Shown: positions 1 to 16,940 of the stretch, in pieces | Position numbering within the stretch: position 1 is the stretch's first letter | Layout: every line of letters starts with the position of its first letter | Assembly (NCBI GenBank): GCA_000507305.1 | Contig: DF241121.1 | Location: 1 to 64,000, forward strand | Length of the DNA stretch: 64,000 nucleotides | Direction: 5' to 3' | From: Breviolum minutum Mf 1.05b.01 | Taxonomy: Eukaryota > Sar > Dinophyceae > Suessiales > Symbiodiniaceae | Notes under the pieces: model-generated | The model's database searches: none | Seen by the model: the letters and a program-made list of their open reading frames with translations, nothing else | Told to the model about the DNA's origin: nothing | Position numbers and translations under genes: made by a program

Positions 1-84
1 TGACGGGATCAGAGGTGGGGTCTAATCGATGGACCCTTCTATCTCAGCAAATCATAAACTCGGAAGAGCTGGGCGCCTACGCAG

Positions 85-182
85 GGCTTCCAACAATTCT
101 GCCAAAAGCACGACGGTGTCAAGCTCGTCGACAAGCAACCTAGCAAGCATCGCTACTTTTTGAGCAGTTTGTTTGCTTCCAG
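85..182 (+). CDS. isolated internal exon, unknown protein
   Basis: The frame is open from position 58 and reads GFQQFCQKHDGVKL, then LVDKQPSKHRYFLSS, up to a GT donor after TCCAG (intron from 183). An AG at 83-84 could be the acceptor. The residue mix looks like real protein, unlike the reading beyond 183. I do not recognise the family. It may be the 3' part of a gene that starts before the window or a 5' exon of gene A; nothing in the sequence decides this. The 1.3 kb that follows holds no other convincing coding sequence, only a palindromic element at 1151-1260. Confidence 0.4.
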
Positions 183-1150
183 GTTTCCCATCAGCAATGC
201 AATTTCGTCACGAGGATACTGTTTGTTTGATGGACAAAATCATTGTAAGGAGTTGATATGGAAAATACATGGAAAAACTCAGTATTTGCAGTGTCTTATC
301 TACCTAAACTGGTTGAACGGATTTCTTCTTGCACGCATTCCGTTTGATTCTCCTTCCAGTTCTTCGCATTCCTAGCAGGTCCTGAAACGGTTCCTCCGTT
401 GTCAGGATCCGTGAAATCGCTTGAAGGGGAATGATCTTTGAAGCAGTGAATGGGGCTGGATATCGGTCCAACAAAGTAGTATGTTCCAAAACCTAGCTTC
501 ATCGAGAGTGTACACGTGGATTGCGACTGCTAGGCAAGGTCTTGAGAACTATGATATTTGTTCATTCTTTTTGTGGGTCTATGGTATTATGCTTCTGCTC
601 GAAGATCATTGGTGGTTTGGGTCCAGGTTACAATCCCTTTCATTTTCCGGATTCTGATCGGATGCCACATCAAATTCCAGCCACAAGCCAGTTCCCCTTT
701 TCAGCATCAAGAATCAAGACCTTTAATTGTTTGCTTAAACCTCTTTTAGTCGCAGAATGGGATGTAAAGTGTGAACATGATGTGGAAACGTAAAATTGAA
801 TTGGTGAAACTATGAAAGCCCTTCTTGTATTCTGAAGTGAATCAGCTTTGAGACGTTCTCAATCCGCATCTTGTTCATACTTCTCGGAGTAGCACGGAGA
901 TCCACTGACCCTCAGTCTATCGTTATAGAATCTATGCAATGGTTGATGGGAGTCAGAGTCAATTAGCTGAGCTTCGTTTTTTTGATCATTGATCGATGAT
1001 TAGAAAGCCTGAGGTACTACTACCATGTGAAGAACCTTGGCGCGCAGATCCGAGCTGGCAGGGTTTCAGCCACGTGGGATGGACAAACTACCGACAGGAT
1101 CCAACAAGTACAAGGTTTCAGTCGCAGCCATCCAAAATTATTATATGCCC

Positions 1151-1260
1151 TCCCTAAAAACGCACATAGCCCCTGAAAAGTAGGGGTTTGAAGACTAGTT
1201 GTCTTTTGGGTTTCGGCCTATTTTTCAGGGGCAAACTGAAAACTACTAGTTTTGAGGAAT
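1151..1260. mobile_element. M3-family palindromic MITE-like element
   Basis: The arms are CCCTAAAAACGCACATAGCCCCTGAAAA on the left, read in part, and TTTTCAGGGGCAAACTG on the right, around a loop that retains the family core (the right half carries a CTTTTGGGTTTCGGCC-like stretch). Other copies lie near 21.9, 30.0, 31.5, 32.3, 34.5 and 43.0 kb. No coding capacity is seen. Confidence 0.55.
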
Positions 1261-1489
1261 GTACGCCCATTTTTGGAATGAAGACGGTATTAGATTCATC
1301 ACCAAGAAATCTTATGTCGAGGAATTCATGGCAATTCCGCTTTTAAAAAAATCAGCTGAAATCCATGGCAACCCAGTCGAGATGGGAACATGAAATATGG
1401 CCTCCCCGTTGCGGAAGAGTATTTCCGAAGAAAATCGCCACCAAAACACAGAAAAAGAACAGTTTGCCGTGCCGCCATTTTCGGCCCAG

Positions 1490-5969
<4,480 letters not shown>

Positions 5970-7041
5970 GCGATCAGACTCCCATTTCAGAGATGAAACA
6001 TTACGCAAGATCCAAAAGTACGCCTCATAGAAAAGAAACCAGCTTGCTGTCCTTACGGGATCTCAACAATAGCTTTTTGAAAGCCACAGCCTTTTGCTTG
6101 TTGAGAGGTAAAGGTAAAGGATAGAATTTGCATTTCCCCAAAATGCATGGGGAGCTCCTTCTCGACTTTATGGCAAAATTGCTTCGATGGATGGCAGATG
6201 GCTTTGAGTCCAAGATAAGGGCATCAACCACCCTTTGTACAATTAAGTAGCGTTCGAAAGGGTGGTTTGAAAAAAGCAACAATCCATGATGCTCGTTGGT
6301 TGAATAGGAATACTTGGCATCTCAAGAATCCCCACCAAAAACTGGCTAATATCATCCCCTTTTGCACGAAATAATCCCCAGATCAACGGATCACCCTGTG
6401 AAATTGACTCTCGGACCTTTCGGAGGAAACTCCTGAAGAGTTTTTTTCAGTATCTGCTCAACCAACCGAGGTGTTGCCTGGAAGTGCCATAGCAGCAATC
6501 TTTTTGATGAAGGATGAATAATTGCTGTGAGGGATTTCCTTCAAAGTGGGTACCCTCCTGGAAACGAGTCCATATATACCCTCCATATCGGCACTATTGA
6601 GTCGATGATCTTCCTTTTTTCCAGGTGGGATATGTGATCCGTTCCCTGCAAAGTACTCAGCAACTCCAAATATTTTGATGCTCTGATGCAGATTCTAGCC
6701 CCCCTTTTAGGTGTTATTAGAAGACATTCACAACGCCGACTCTTCGAATGGAGGCTCCGGTGTCATAAATGTGTGCCTAATAAGTATCTCCCACTATCCA
6801 AAACGAAAGGGACGCTTATTGCCTTAGAAAAATCGACCAAGGCGATGATGATTTGTCCAGCTCTGGAGGCTTCAGTACGATTCTCAGATTTGTTTTTTGT
6901 TGGATTTTGTTGGCTGGGGTCGGGACAGGTACTCCCCCCCAAAACCAACGGCTGGAACCTGAAAATCATCCCGAAATGAAAAGGAAAATCATCTGAACCA
7001 AACCCTATGACTTTGGGTTCCAGCCGTTAGTTTTCGGGATA
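5970..7041. other. spacer after gene A
   Basis: No convincing exon is seen. The part near 6549-6620 (a GGAAACGAGTCCATATATACC-like stretch followed by GGCACTATTGAGTCGATGAT) is an inverted copy of a motif that recurs at 37.98-38.05 kb and 52.3-52.4 kb (family M10). Confidence 0.4.
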
Positions 7042-7144
7042 TGGGTGTTTCCAAAAATAGGGGTACCCCAAAATGGATGGTTTATATGGAAAACCCTATA
7101 AAAAATAGATGATTTGGGGGTACCACCATTTAAGGAAACACCCA
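7042..7144 (+). mobile_element. M1-family palindromic MITE
   Basis: Terminal inverted repeats TGGGTGTTTCC and GGAAACACCCA enclose complementary subterminal blocks (GGGGTACCCCAAAATGGAT and ATAGATGATTTGGGGGTACC). The element is 103 bp and flanked by TA on both sides, as expected of a TA target duplication. Four other clear copies are in the window. Confidence 0.8.
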
Positions 7145-8206
7145 TATGTAGAGGGCCGAGGGATTTCCTTCCCCACCATACTTCGTGGGTTTGAGATATC
7201 ACGGGACGCCAACTCTGAGTGGTCTAAACTTTCATTGGTTCCCTGTAGTAGGGAATGATCTTCAACCCCCATAGTAGGGGTTTAGATACCTATTATACCC
7301 TGGACTAACAATAAATAGATCAGGGGATGTCCTTCCATTGATAAGACAATATGTTAAAGCTCATTGATTCATTGAATATGGAAATCGAACGTATCAACTA
7401 GTTTACTTACTCATCAGTTTTTCCAATCTCAAATGTTCCTAGCTCCTTTTGTGATACAAATTCTTCTTAGCCTTAAGAACGCTACGAGTATCAGACCACA
7501 CCTCACCTCTTTTTTTTTGGTCTTGCTTCTGAGATTATTGCCTCTTGACTCTTACCACAATAATTGGTGCCCAGTCCAGCAGAACATTACGATGGAAATA
7601 TCATTTTCTCCTGAGCATCATGTAGATGATCATCTTGCTTTCCCCCACCGCGGGATGGAAATGCACATGAAAAACAACCCTTACAAATCGTGACTTGAGA
7701 AAAACATTTTTTTTTTTTCCACCCTTTGAACATCTCCCACCGTTGATCTCCCGTCACCGAGAACGCATTCTGGGACGTGATTGACCCTGCCGCATCCTTT
7801 TAGGTGACTCATGGCTTCGGGATGACCGTGATTTGAAGCAAAAGGTCGGCTGTTTTTGATAAAGGTCACAAGCAGATTTTGTTCTCCAACAAACATCGGA
7901 TACATATGATTCAATAGATATAGATACATTTATGAATATGTTTGTATACATGGATTTGATATAGCTCTTGGCCATGAACATGTTAATTAAAGAGAATGAG
8001 GGCCGAGGTGAATCTGTAAAAAAAATGCCTTGATTTTCAGGAGAAGGCGAAGTCCAGCCGACGATTGCAGGAGGTGGGGTCTGTCTATCGTGTGCTTTTT
8101 CAAAATGTCAACAAGAGCAGAAGTAGTGTAACATACACGGAATGTCACAGTCCTTCCTGAGCACAAGTTTGCAGGTCATGGACGGAAGCGATTTCGCTCC
8201 TATTGA

Positions 8207-8312
8207 TGGCGAGGAGAGCATGAATGGTGACGGAGTGGTTGGTGGCGAGGAGAGCATGAATGGTGTGGAGTGGTTGGTGGCGAGGAGAGCATGAATGGTG
8301 ATGGAGTGGTTG
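8207..8312 (+). repeat. three-copy tandem repeat of about 36 bp
   Basis: The unit GGCGAGGAGAGCATGAATGG plus a GGTTG-rich tail recurs three times with small differences (GTGACGGAG, GTGTGGAG, GTGATGGAG). It is followed by a run of GTAAATGCAAATGTA-like words (8355-8440) and an AT-rich tract. No coding evidence. Confidence 0.8.
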
Positions 8313-8563
8313 GTGTTGGAGGGGTTGATTAGTGGGCATGTATATAGTAGATAGATATATGTAAATGCAATTGTAAATGCAAATGTACCAGTAAATGAAC
8401 ATGTAAATGCAAATTTAACTCTAAATGTAAATGTATGTATGTACATCATACATATATATATATATATAGATTCATTCACGTTTGAATATATGTGTGTATA
8501 TAAATACATGTATCTACATCTTACATATTTGTGCTGGCGGGTCTTTTACCGGCCCACAAATCT

Positions 8564-8735
8564 AATGACATCGTTGAAGTTGCACACATGTTAGATGCTA
8601 CGGAACACAGGGGGGTTGGGGTGGGGTGGGGAGTAATGACATCGTTGAAGTTGCACACATGTTAGATGCTACGGAACACAGGGGGGTTGGGGTGCGGTGG
8701 GGAGTAGTGACATCGTTGAAGTTGCACACATGTTC
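8564..8735 (+). repeat. 71-bp tandem repeat with G-quadruplex-like core
   Basis: Two complete 71-bp units (8564-8634, 8635-8705) and a partial third (8706-8735). Each starts with AATGACATCGTTGAAGTTGC and ends with a G-run block of the form G6-TT-G4-TG4-TG4; in copy 2 a C interrupts the third run. No ORF follows the unit length. Confidence 0.9.
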
Positions 8736-9559
8736 AGAGTCACTGGGCAAACTCTTGCTCGGCTGTGACTGGCAAGGGAATGACAAAAGTGGCGCGTGAA
8801 AAACTGGTCGTTTGAGTTCGCATCGTTGTTGGCCACAAAACACTGTAAGGGTTGTGAATCACACAGAAAAAAATAAAAACGAAAAAATCTATGATACCAA
8901 TTTCAGGTTCAAAATGATGGTTTTGCCATAGCGAAATAAAAGATTATATGTTTTCGTGGGACGGTAAAAAGTCCGGCGGGATATCTATGCATGCATATCT
9001 ATTATCATGAGTTTAGATGAATGAATATATATATATACATATATGTATATACACATATATCAATGTATATACGTACGTGAATGTCTACCCATAGATGTAT
9101 GCATCTTTTTGAAATGTATGTACATATCAAACGTATGCTTACACATGTATAGAGGCTCAGCGCTCTCCCAGAAACACCAAAGATGAATGGAAGAAGAAAA
9201 CCATAGATATCTTCTTATAATCTGGTACGCTTAGGTTGCACAGCAGGCAACAAGACTATGATTGTTTGTGATACGGATCTTGTTTGCCAAGTATTTTCAA
9301 AGGTTTGCAGTATGCACAATCTTTTTGCATTTTTTGCACTTGTAGGAATATGATTTGGGATGCAATAATCCGGGTAAATGGGCATCTACTAAACATGCAA
9401 TTATCCTGGTGGTCACCGTTACTTCGTTGGGTTTCGCATCCCAAATATGGATTATATCGATTTTTCCATGCCTGAAGTGCATCAAAAAACACACTTGCCT
9501 GGATCGATTTAAACAAATCTGGATCCAAATTAGGTTCATATTCAATCCATTTTTTGTTC

Positions 9560-10030
9560 AAACATGAGATTCAAGTTTGATTCAGATGGCTAATATTATA
9601 GTCGTATTGGGTTCATATTCTTTTAAAGATTCTTTTCATGTTAGATCAATAGTAGGTTCCAAAGTGGTACATAAAACATTCATAGTCGATTCGCATGAAA
9701 CTCATTGAGATTCATATTAGATTCACATTAGGTTCATCTTGGTTCCATTTTGTTTCAAAATAGATTCAACAATATTGAGGCAAGATTCATATCAAATTCA
9801 GACTGGATTCAGATTAGAGTCAGGTTAGATCCATAGTGGGCTAATTTGATGCAAGATTGATTTAGACCCAGATTAAGGTTTAGATTCGATTTAAATTTCA
9901 TTCATATTGGACTCATGCAAGGATGATTTTAGACTCAGCTAGGGTCTCATTTGTGAGATTTGGCTGAGATCTTCATAATCAAGACAATTAGACTCTCTTT
10001 AATTCAGATTCGATTATATATATATATATA
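9560..10030 (+). repeat. degenerate tandem array of an about 12-bp ATTCATATTAG-like word
   Basis: Words such as AGATTCATATTAG, AGATTCACATTAG, GGTTCATCTTG and AGATTCAGACTGG recur every 11-14 nt for roughly 470 nt. They have diverged too far for a fixed period but share the GATTCA core. The array ends at a TATATA run near 10020. It looks like an old minisatellite with no coding role. Confidence 0.65.
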
Positions 10031-10898
10031 TATTAGATCTATATTAGATCCATCGTAGATTCCACTGCATACATTTTTTATTGACAGAAATACAACACAA
10101 CATCACATAGATTTGCAGAAGATCCATCTCAAACTCAGGCTTGGAGATTCAAATTGGACTCATATTCTATCGGGCAGTGACCTTGTTTATATGTATTGTA
10201 TATGTATATGTAATGTATATAATATGTAAATAGGTGCCCTAGCCGTAAAGGTTCCTTCCTATTTTGATTTGGATCCCCAACCCATTCACCCCTGAATCGG
10301 TAGCTGTCGTCGGTTGTCAGTCCTGGCATTCCGTCTTCGCTTCTGTCAGTGTCTTGCATTCCACACCAGTGCGTTTCAGCCACCAAAATGCCATCTTTAG
10401 GGTGTAGGCCCTGTGTGGTGTATACTACCCCTTTGCATTCTGTTACCCGGCATTGGGTTTTAATCATCGTCTTCTCCTACCCCAACACAAAATGGAGGGC
10501 ACTTGGGACTCTATGAATGTTGCATTCACTATTGCTTGATGTTTTGATCCCAAACCTTAAATTCTTGCGCAAACTTGTGGCGAATTGCTTTGTGATTGCA
10601 AAATTTTGCCGAACAGAAGGCTATTTGTGGTCTAAAGGCCTGGAATAGAAGACCAGGGGCCAAGTTCAAGATACATTCGCAGTGGGTTGTGGAAAACCAA
10701 GGGTCTTATTGAGGTCTCTTGGCTTTTAGAAGATTTATTGGCGGCTGCGGATGCCCCCAAATCGTATTCTACACAAGGGATTCCCTTCAATTTTTTCAAA
10801 CGGAAATCCAGATTGATGAATAATTCTAAATACAAGCCATGATTAATTCACCCAGATATTTTGTTTTGTTCAGCTTGTCTTTGATCTCATCCTGCGAG

Positions 10899-10994
10899 GA
10901 CAGCACGCCTAACACCGGTGTGATTGGCATGCCAGCACCTGTGATTGGCACGCCAGAGCCCACGCGTGTTCACACTATCGTGCGCAACCATTAT
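10899..10994 (+). CDS. probable upstream exon of gene B (VPVP-type linker)
   Basis: After an AG at 10897-10898 the frame reads DSTPNTGVIGMPAPVIGTPEP then TRVHTIVRNHY. The His/Val/Pro mix and the terminal NHY resemble the linkers that precede the YDC module in gene A (KHVYDC) and later in gene B (DSSY/DC). The 3' end is unclear: no GT donor follows NHY in phase, and a GA or GC donor would be needed. It is placed here as the 5' part of gene B by strand, style and spacing. Confidence 0.5.
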
Positions 10995-11536
10995 GGAACT
11001 GCTTTGAGGAGCTCCACCTTTTTGGATGTTCTTACGGTGGACAACATTTTTTTGGGGGATGAAGAGTGATCAATTTATGGTTGGTTTATTTTGATGAGAA
11101 AACCAATCTTGATGTTGAAGTAACAATACCAGATCAACTTGGTGGGTGGGTTGGCTTGGAATCCTCATATAATACTGTTGTTGGTCGTATGGATTCATTC
11201 GGACAAAATTGCATCTCTTTCGCAACTTGGATCTTGAAGACTTTCGCCAGGAAAGTTCCGGTGAACCACTATGTAACTTGGTTGAAATACTGAAGAAAAA
11301 AAAGGGTTGAAATACTGAAGATTTGACTGAGGAAACTAAAGCCAAAGAAATGCAATTCAGAGGTAAACACCTTTGACTTAGGACCTTTGGCTTTGCTGGA
11401 CTATATTACGGGGTCCTTATACGAAACCAACCCAAACAATGCGCAATTATAAAGGAAATCCCTCACTGTTTGCATCCCCCTAAATGGGTGATTTGAGGAG
11501 CTCTGTATATTGTATATACCTATATATATACATATA

Positions 11537-11650
11537 TGGGTGTTTCCAAAAATAGGGGTGGGTCCCCAAAATGGATGGTGAAAATAGTGGAAAACCCCTA
11601 TTTACAAATGGATGATTTGGGGGTACCACTACTATTTTCGGAAGCACTCA
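11537..11650 (+). mobile_element. M1-family palindromic MITE
   Basis: Left arm TGGGTGTTTCCAAAAATAGG, right arm ATTTTCGGAAGCACTCA, with the family core (CCCCAAAATGGATGGT; GGATGATTTGGGGGTACC). TA flanks on both sides. It lies between putative gene B exons, so it is probably intronic. Confidence 0.8.
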
Positions 11651-11880
11651 TATGTATATATATATATATATGTGTTTGTATACAGTCTATAGATTTTTGA
11701 TGTCCTTTCATAGCCAGATACCACCTATGAGGCCATGTTGCTTTCAGCAATTTGAAAAATGTGACAGAAATCTCCCAGAGATACCCATATTTTTGGATTC
11801 CACCATCTTTCATAGCACTTTGTTCTAGCATTTTTGACTTCCATGGCGCTGCATCGAAAGTGCAACTATGCCAACACGAG

Positions 11881-11928
11881 CTTTGAACTTCGAAGGCTGT
11901 GGCGTTCTATTTGGTCAAACAATTGGAT
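11881..11928 (+). CDS. candidate exon with W-x3-WS motif, gene B
   Basis: After CACGAG at 11880 a frame reads FELRRLWRSIWSNNW and ends at a strong GTAAGT donor (11929). WRSIWS has the W-x3-W-S spacing of the Cys/Trp module (NWQQSWS, QWHSVWS). The preceding DC and the following WCC were not found, so this module may be decayed or its neighbouring exons too diverged to see. Confidence 0.35.
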
Positions 11929-12300
11929 GTAAGTTGGGATGAAATAATAAGAGATGTGCACGGCTCCATTGATTTATCTTCAGAAATTGATGGACTTGAA
12001 ACCAGGCGACCCAAAAAATCCTGCTGGTAGATTATTTTGGTCGGTTTTACAACACCTAAGTCTGGCGTCTCGCAGAGATATGAGGTTTTCTGGAGTTTAA
12101 ATACAGTACTCTCTCGCACCTGAACATTGATGCTTGGAAGATGATTCTTTTCCCTTTGACATTGGCTTCATAAGCGGATCCCTATAACCTTCACTTTCCA
12201 CTGTTACTGGGTGGGGGGTAGATGCCAACATATCCTCATTCTAGATCTCATTGAAATTTCCAGTGAAGTTTCGACATTTCCATTTGTTTGGTGCCTTGAG

Positions 12301-14465
12301 GTCAAAGTGCAGATGCCTCAGAAGCCACCCATTGTGCACACTGTGCAAGTGCAGGTGACCGGTATTGGTTGTGGATTGTCATTGTAGGAAAAAGTTAAAA
12401 GCTATTTCTTTTAGAGTTGGCGGTAAGTTATATTATATGATACTATATGATGATACTAGTTGATTCAATAGAACCTGCCAATGATACTTTGGTGCCTGGT
12501 GGCTGGTGAAACGCTTTCTCTCAAAACAAAGACAGACATGTTTCACTTTGCCTTTATATTTGAAGCAACTTTCCAAACATTCATCGTCTTGGAAACGTCC
12601 AAAGTTTTGGCCGCCGGCTTTCTCCGCTCCGCTAGACTCCTGCCAAGCACTTCGATTGTGGTATGTCTGGACATGCCAGTACTCTTTGGAGTGATGAGCA
12701 CAAACGCTGGTGTTGCTACAAATTCGCTGGAGAGGTTGGCGAAATTGGCTCCTGGATGAGTTGTGGCAATCATTGGGTGCAATTTCATGCAATTGAACTG
12801 TTTTGAAAATATTTTTCCCAGATAGCGATAGTTATTTGGGATACTTATCAGTTTTTTTTACTTCTAACATAAGGGAGGTGCTTGGTGCCACGTGGTTGCT
12901 GTTTTGTTTGCTGCACGGGAGGTGCTTGGTCCCATGGTTGCATCTTTGGTTGCTGTTTTGGGTGCTGTTTTGGGAGTGAAAACTGCAGCCAACGCTGGAC
13001 ACCAAACTCAACAGTTTTGAGAGCAATTTCAAGACCACAGTTGACAACAAAAGAAGAAGGAAGAAGGAAGTACAAATAAATTTGGTGGCTGCAAATCTGC
13101 GACAGAAGGCAAAGCCACTGTTGGGGTGAGCTTCTTCGTATGATGAAACGAAAGGTTTGGAGACGGGGCTGCAAACACTCAAGGCATTGGCGTTTGTTTG
13201 TGGCCTGATTTTGACGACGATCTGTGACAATGCCGCATTACGCACCTGTTTATCATTGTTGGAGCGTGAACTGAGAATTCTTTCCTTCTTCGATTTGAAA
13301 CGTTTGGTTTCGGTCTGGCACCATCGACACAAACATGTGCCTAGGTGGCCAGTGTTTTGGAACGAAGAACACTGACAATGAACTTGAAAATCAAGTTGCG
13401 GTTTTGGTGTGCTGTATTTATATATATATATATATAAATGCTCTTTGAACTAAAACATGCTATCTGGGGTCTATGTTGGTATAGTCCGATGTCTTTTTGG
13501 ATTCAGCTGTTGAATTGTGGAACATATTCATATGCTGCAAGTGTCTTCGCGCCAGTATTGCCCCAAAGCCATCGTCGACAAGAACATCTACCACACTGTG
13601 GTGAAGACACGGTGCACTGGCTTAAGACAAGAAGAGATTGCGATAACACTTGTTAATCTGTAGACGTGCAACAAACTCGGAAGGATCAGGACCCACTGTG
13701 CCATGACCCTAAGGCCCGTGCGTGTGCCTGTGCCAGAGCCAATGCCCACCCACGCTCCAGTGCCTTGACGACCTGGGTTGGTTGTCATTTTCACGGGGGC
13801 AGGCTTCCTTTTGGGGTTGAAATTCAAGCCTCCGCGAACTCACTTGTACCAAGACCTGCCATTTTTTCAATCGTCCCTTGAAAAGATGACATTTTTTAGT
13901 GATTGTGAATTCTTCAATTTCCTTTATTTTTTGCTCTCCCCTGACCTTCACCAGTTGCGCTGTCAAACTTGTTTCTGAGATCGTCAAGACGATTCACCAC
14001 ACGTACCACGTGCCAAGCCCACCTGTCTATCAGCATGTCCATGTGCCTGGACCTACGGTGGTGAAACCTGTCCGGGATGCCTGGTGTCTGGGGTGGAGGT
14101 GACAGGTGACACTCACTGGAATTTGGTGCCGGCGAGAGGTCGACTATTCTTCTCAAACCTTTTGGACTTCAACGGACTTGCACCATTTTGGAAAACTTGG
14201 TGTTTTAAATACAATTCATGAACTTGCAGTGTGCTTTCGATGCATGTCAGAAAACTTCCAAGATTTGAAACTCCTCAAGGCTTCTTCCAACATGAGGCTC
14301 TTGGTTATTCAAAAAGAAAAAACACCTTAGGTCGTGGTGCATGACGCTGTGCACGTTCCAGTGCCACAGCCGCCAAAGGTGCGATGTTTTGAGTTTCTTC
14401 TAAGGGAAGATGCAGGGATGGAGAGGATTCGGCCTCTTGAGGTGTTTTTTTTCTTTTGTTGTTGT

Positions 14466-14507
<42 letters not shown>

Positions 14508-14548
14508 GGTTGTTGTTGTTGTTGTTGTTGTCGTTGTTGTTGTCGTCG

Positions 14549-14605
<57 letters not shown>

Positions 14606-16940
14606 TGAAAACTAGGGTACTCATCGCAATCGCTCTATATAAGATACCGATGTATATCAAGGAAATGTATATGATTTATATGCGCATGATTTTCTCCATC
14701 ATCCAACCAAGACTTTATCCCGAATACATCCTCAAAATGTTTGGAATTGAGCAACCGACTTTTTCTCGGAATTTTGTAAGAAGTTCTCTCTAATGATTTT
14801 GCTGCCGTTTGCCATAAAAAAGATTCATTAAGGTTGGTAAATTATTCGAATTCAACCAGATGTACGGTTTATTTGTCAGTCTGCTTGAGTGTTGAGACAG
14901 TTCAATGGTCAATGTGAGATGGAAGAATGAGTTTGTCATCTTGTGTGGTCCATGTGGTGCATAGCTGAGTATCATCGACCCTCAAATGCAGCGTAAAAAC
15001 CCTACAAGACCTTTCCTTTTCAGCAAACTAAGAGCTCCCGGTTCATCAGCAGAGCAAAACGAGCACAAAGACCATGACATGTATGCTTAGAAATAGTACG
15101 CACCATATACAAATGCAATATGCATTAAAAGTACGTATATATTAAACATATTCAAACATCATATTGACTACCAGTTTTTTCAATTTCCTCATCTCAAAAC
15201 CTGATTTTTGCCTCGAAAGGAATTTCTTGCTTTCGCTCCAGGTGATCAACGTGAAACAGCCCTACTCTGTGCATGTTCCTGGACCAAGTCACTTGGATGC
15301 AATTTTATTCAGAGCGTAATGACGAAATCCATCTGACATGTAGCCAAGGAAAAGTGATGGTTGCAGATGCATTTTTTCCTGTTGTTTTTTGGAAGTTTCA
15401 AGGAAGAAAGGCAAAGATGATACCAATATGGATCTAGATATCTTTCAAATCTTCATGGAAAAATTTGGCTTTGATTCAGGGCCAAACCTGTAAATTTGAT
15501 GCAACACCGCTAAGGGAGATTGTTGAGTAAGGGCTGATTTTATCTATCAATCTTACAAAAAAATCACAGATATCGTAAAAACTTTGAAGGTTCTTACTTA
15601 GGGGAAATCCCACAGCTTTTTGGCTTTTCCCTCCTTCAGCTGAAGAATCATGCCAGAATAACAGCGACCATTGAACAAAAGAGCCGGTTTTCGCAGATCA
15701 CTACGTTCATGTGCCGGTGCCCACACCTCCGCATGTTGTGACGAAGTACCATACCCAGTGGAACACGGTGGTGGATGGCGATGTCGACAGCAGCTATGCA
15801 CCTTGGAAGTGAAGATGGGGATCTCATTTCTTCATGTTGATGTGACCAAGTGACCAAGTTACTGGCTTTTTGTGTGGTGAAATATGCATCTAATGTTGTT
15901 TTTTATCAGACAAGCTAAAGTGTGATTATGTTTCTAGCATTTTCATCATGAACTCCTGTTTGGGGTGATGAAAACGTTGTTTGTCCAGTTGGCACTCCAT
16001 TTGTCTTTCGACTTTGCTAGGACTGCGATGCTGCGGCCACCCAGTGGCACTCCGTTTGGTCTCATGCCAAGTACCTTTGCCATGCGAAAGTGCTGGGATT
16101 TGATGGATGTGTTTTCAACCTGAGAAACGGCTGGTTGGAACCGGTTATCATCGCTTATGAAGTCAAGAAACCTATCACTTTGCTCATCAGTCACGCAACA
16201 TACTGCCAATTTGTTACCTGAAAATCTTCAACTTTCAAAATGTCAAAGTTGTCCAAAATTGCTTCTGGTGCAGGTTTTGAGGCGAGCTTTTCACGCAGTT
16301 TTTGATTAAAACATCACGAATTATTTTTTGTACTTCTTGGGTTCGGAAATGTTCTGCACCGTCTATTGACCATTCTTTTTCACGTTCAAAAACTCATTGT
16401 TTAATATTCATGTCCAATGATTTTTTCTCCATAAAAGATATCGTTCAAAAAATGATCCCTCTTCTAGGGCCTCAGTGCCACTGTACTAAGATGATTCTAT
16501 TTTTTTTGGGGCCCAGGTGATTGATCCGGGCAATCAAAATCTCCACCCTGAATCAAATTTCTTCCCCTAGTGTAATCTCGAATTAATGTTTAGTTTAGTT
16601 TTTGAATCAACTGAAAGTGTCGAAGAAAAACACCAAGACTTGCCAGTGTGCTTTTTTAGGTAGATTTTGAATCTACTCCCCACCCAGGATTTCAGTCACC
16701 ACTTATGATTGTTACATTCTTAGGATCGGGGATGCCAACCTAAACCTTTATTTGCCACTGGCATCCTGGGTGAAAACGTCGAAGGTAGATTCCTAATCTC
16801 CAACGAAAATTTTCTGTGACAGGATGAGATGGTGCTGCAGCCACCGAAATATCGGCTGCCCTGGTACCTGGCACACGGTCGTGCACCACGTGCACACTGT
16901 GCACTATAGCGATGATGATGCCATGGACCATTTGGTGTGA
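12301..16940 (+). CDS. gene B: VPVP-linker / YDC-WCC Cys-Trp module protein, multi-exon
   Basis: Exons joined by phase: 12301-12354, 12636-12734, 13556-13611, 13714-13759, 13980-14069, 14331-14378, 15242-15287, 15697-15797, 16021-16070, 16823-16940 (stop TGA). The protein has a first module (KHFDCGMSGHASTLWS then DEHKRWCCYKFAGE/YCP) and then a long Val/Pro/His region (RPVRVPVPEPMPTHAP; IHHTYHVPSPPVYQHVHVPG; VVVHDAVHVPVPQPPK; HYVHVPVPTPPHVV). The last module is split over three exons (SSY/DCDAAATQWHSVWSHAK/MRWCCSHRNIGCPGTW), and the tail is His/Asp-rich (VVHHVHTVHYSDDDAMD). Intron 15798-16020 is read as GC-AG because only that choice gives both phase and YDC. The other donors are GT. The paralogy to gene A is clear in module spacing and tail. 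The 5' part is uncertain. Role unknown. Confidence 0.75.
12881..12985 (+). repeat. short tandem duplication in gene B intron
   Basis: GGGAGGTGCTTGGTGCCACG is followed about 45 nt later by GGGAGGTGCTTGGTCCCATG, each with a GGTTGCTGTTTTG tail that is itself repeated. It lies in intron 12735-13555. Confidence 0.7.
14456..14604 (+). repeat. (GTT)n microsatellite inside gene B intron
   Basis: About 150 nt of GTT triplets with few GTC or GTG interruptions, inside intron 14379-15241. The poly-Val, poly-Cys and (minus strand) poly-Thr readings are artefacts. Confidence 0.95.
16661..16797. repeat. palindromic element in last intron of gene B (M11-like)
   Basis: AGATTTTGAATCTACTCC...CACCCAGGAT on the left pairs with ATCCTGGGTG...GAAGGTAGATTC on the right. 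The loop word GATGCCAACCTAAACC recurs as GGATCCCAACCTAAACC near 63112. The element sits just upstream of the last gene B exon (16823). Confidence 0.5.

Noticed and set aside
8564-8735. CRISPR-like array
   Set aside because: Direct tandem units without spacers, in a eukaryotic intron-rich context.
14334-14793. plus ORFs of 93-127 codons rich in Cys or Val
   Set aside because: They cover the GTT array; only 14331-14378 is a real exon of gene B.
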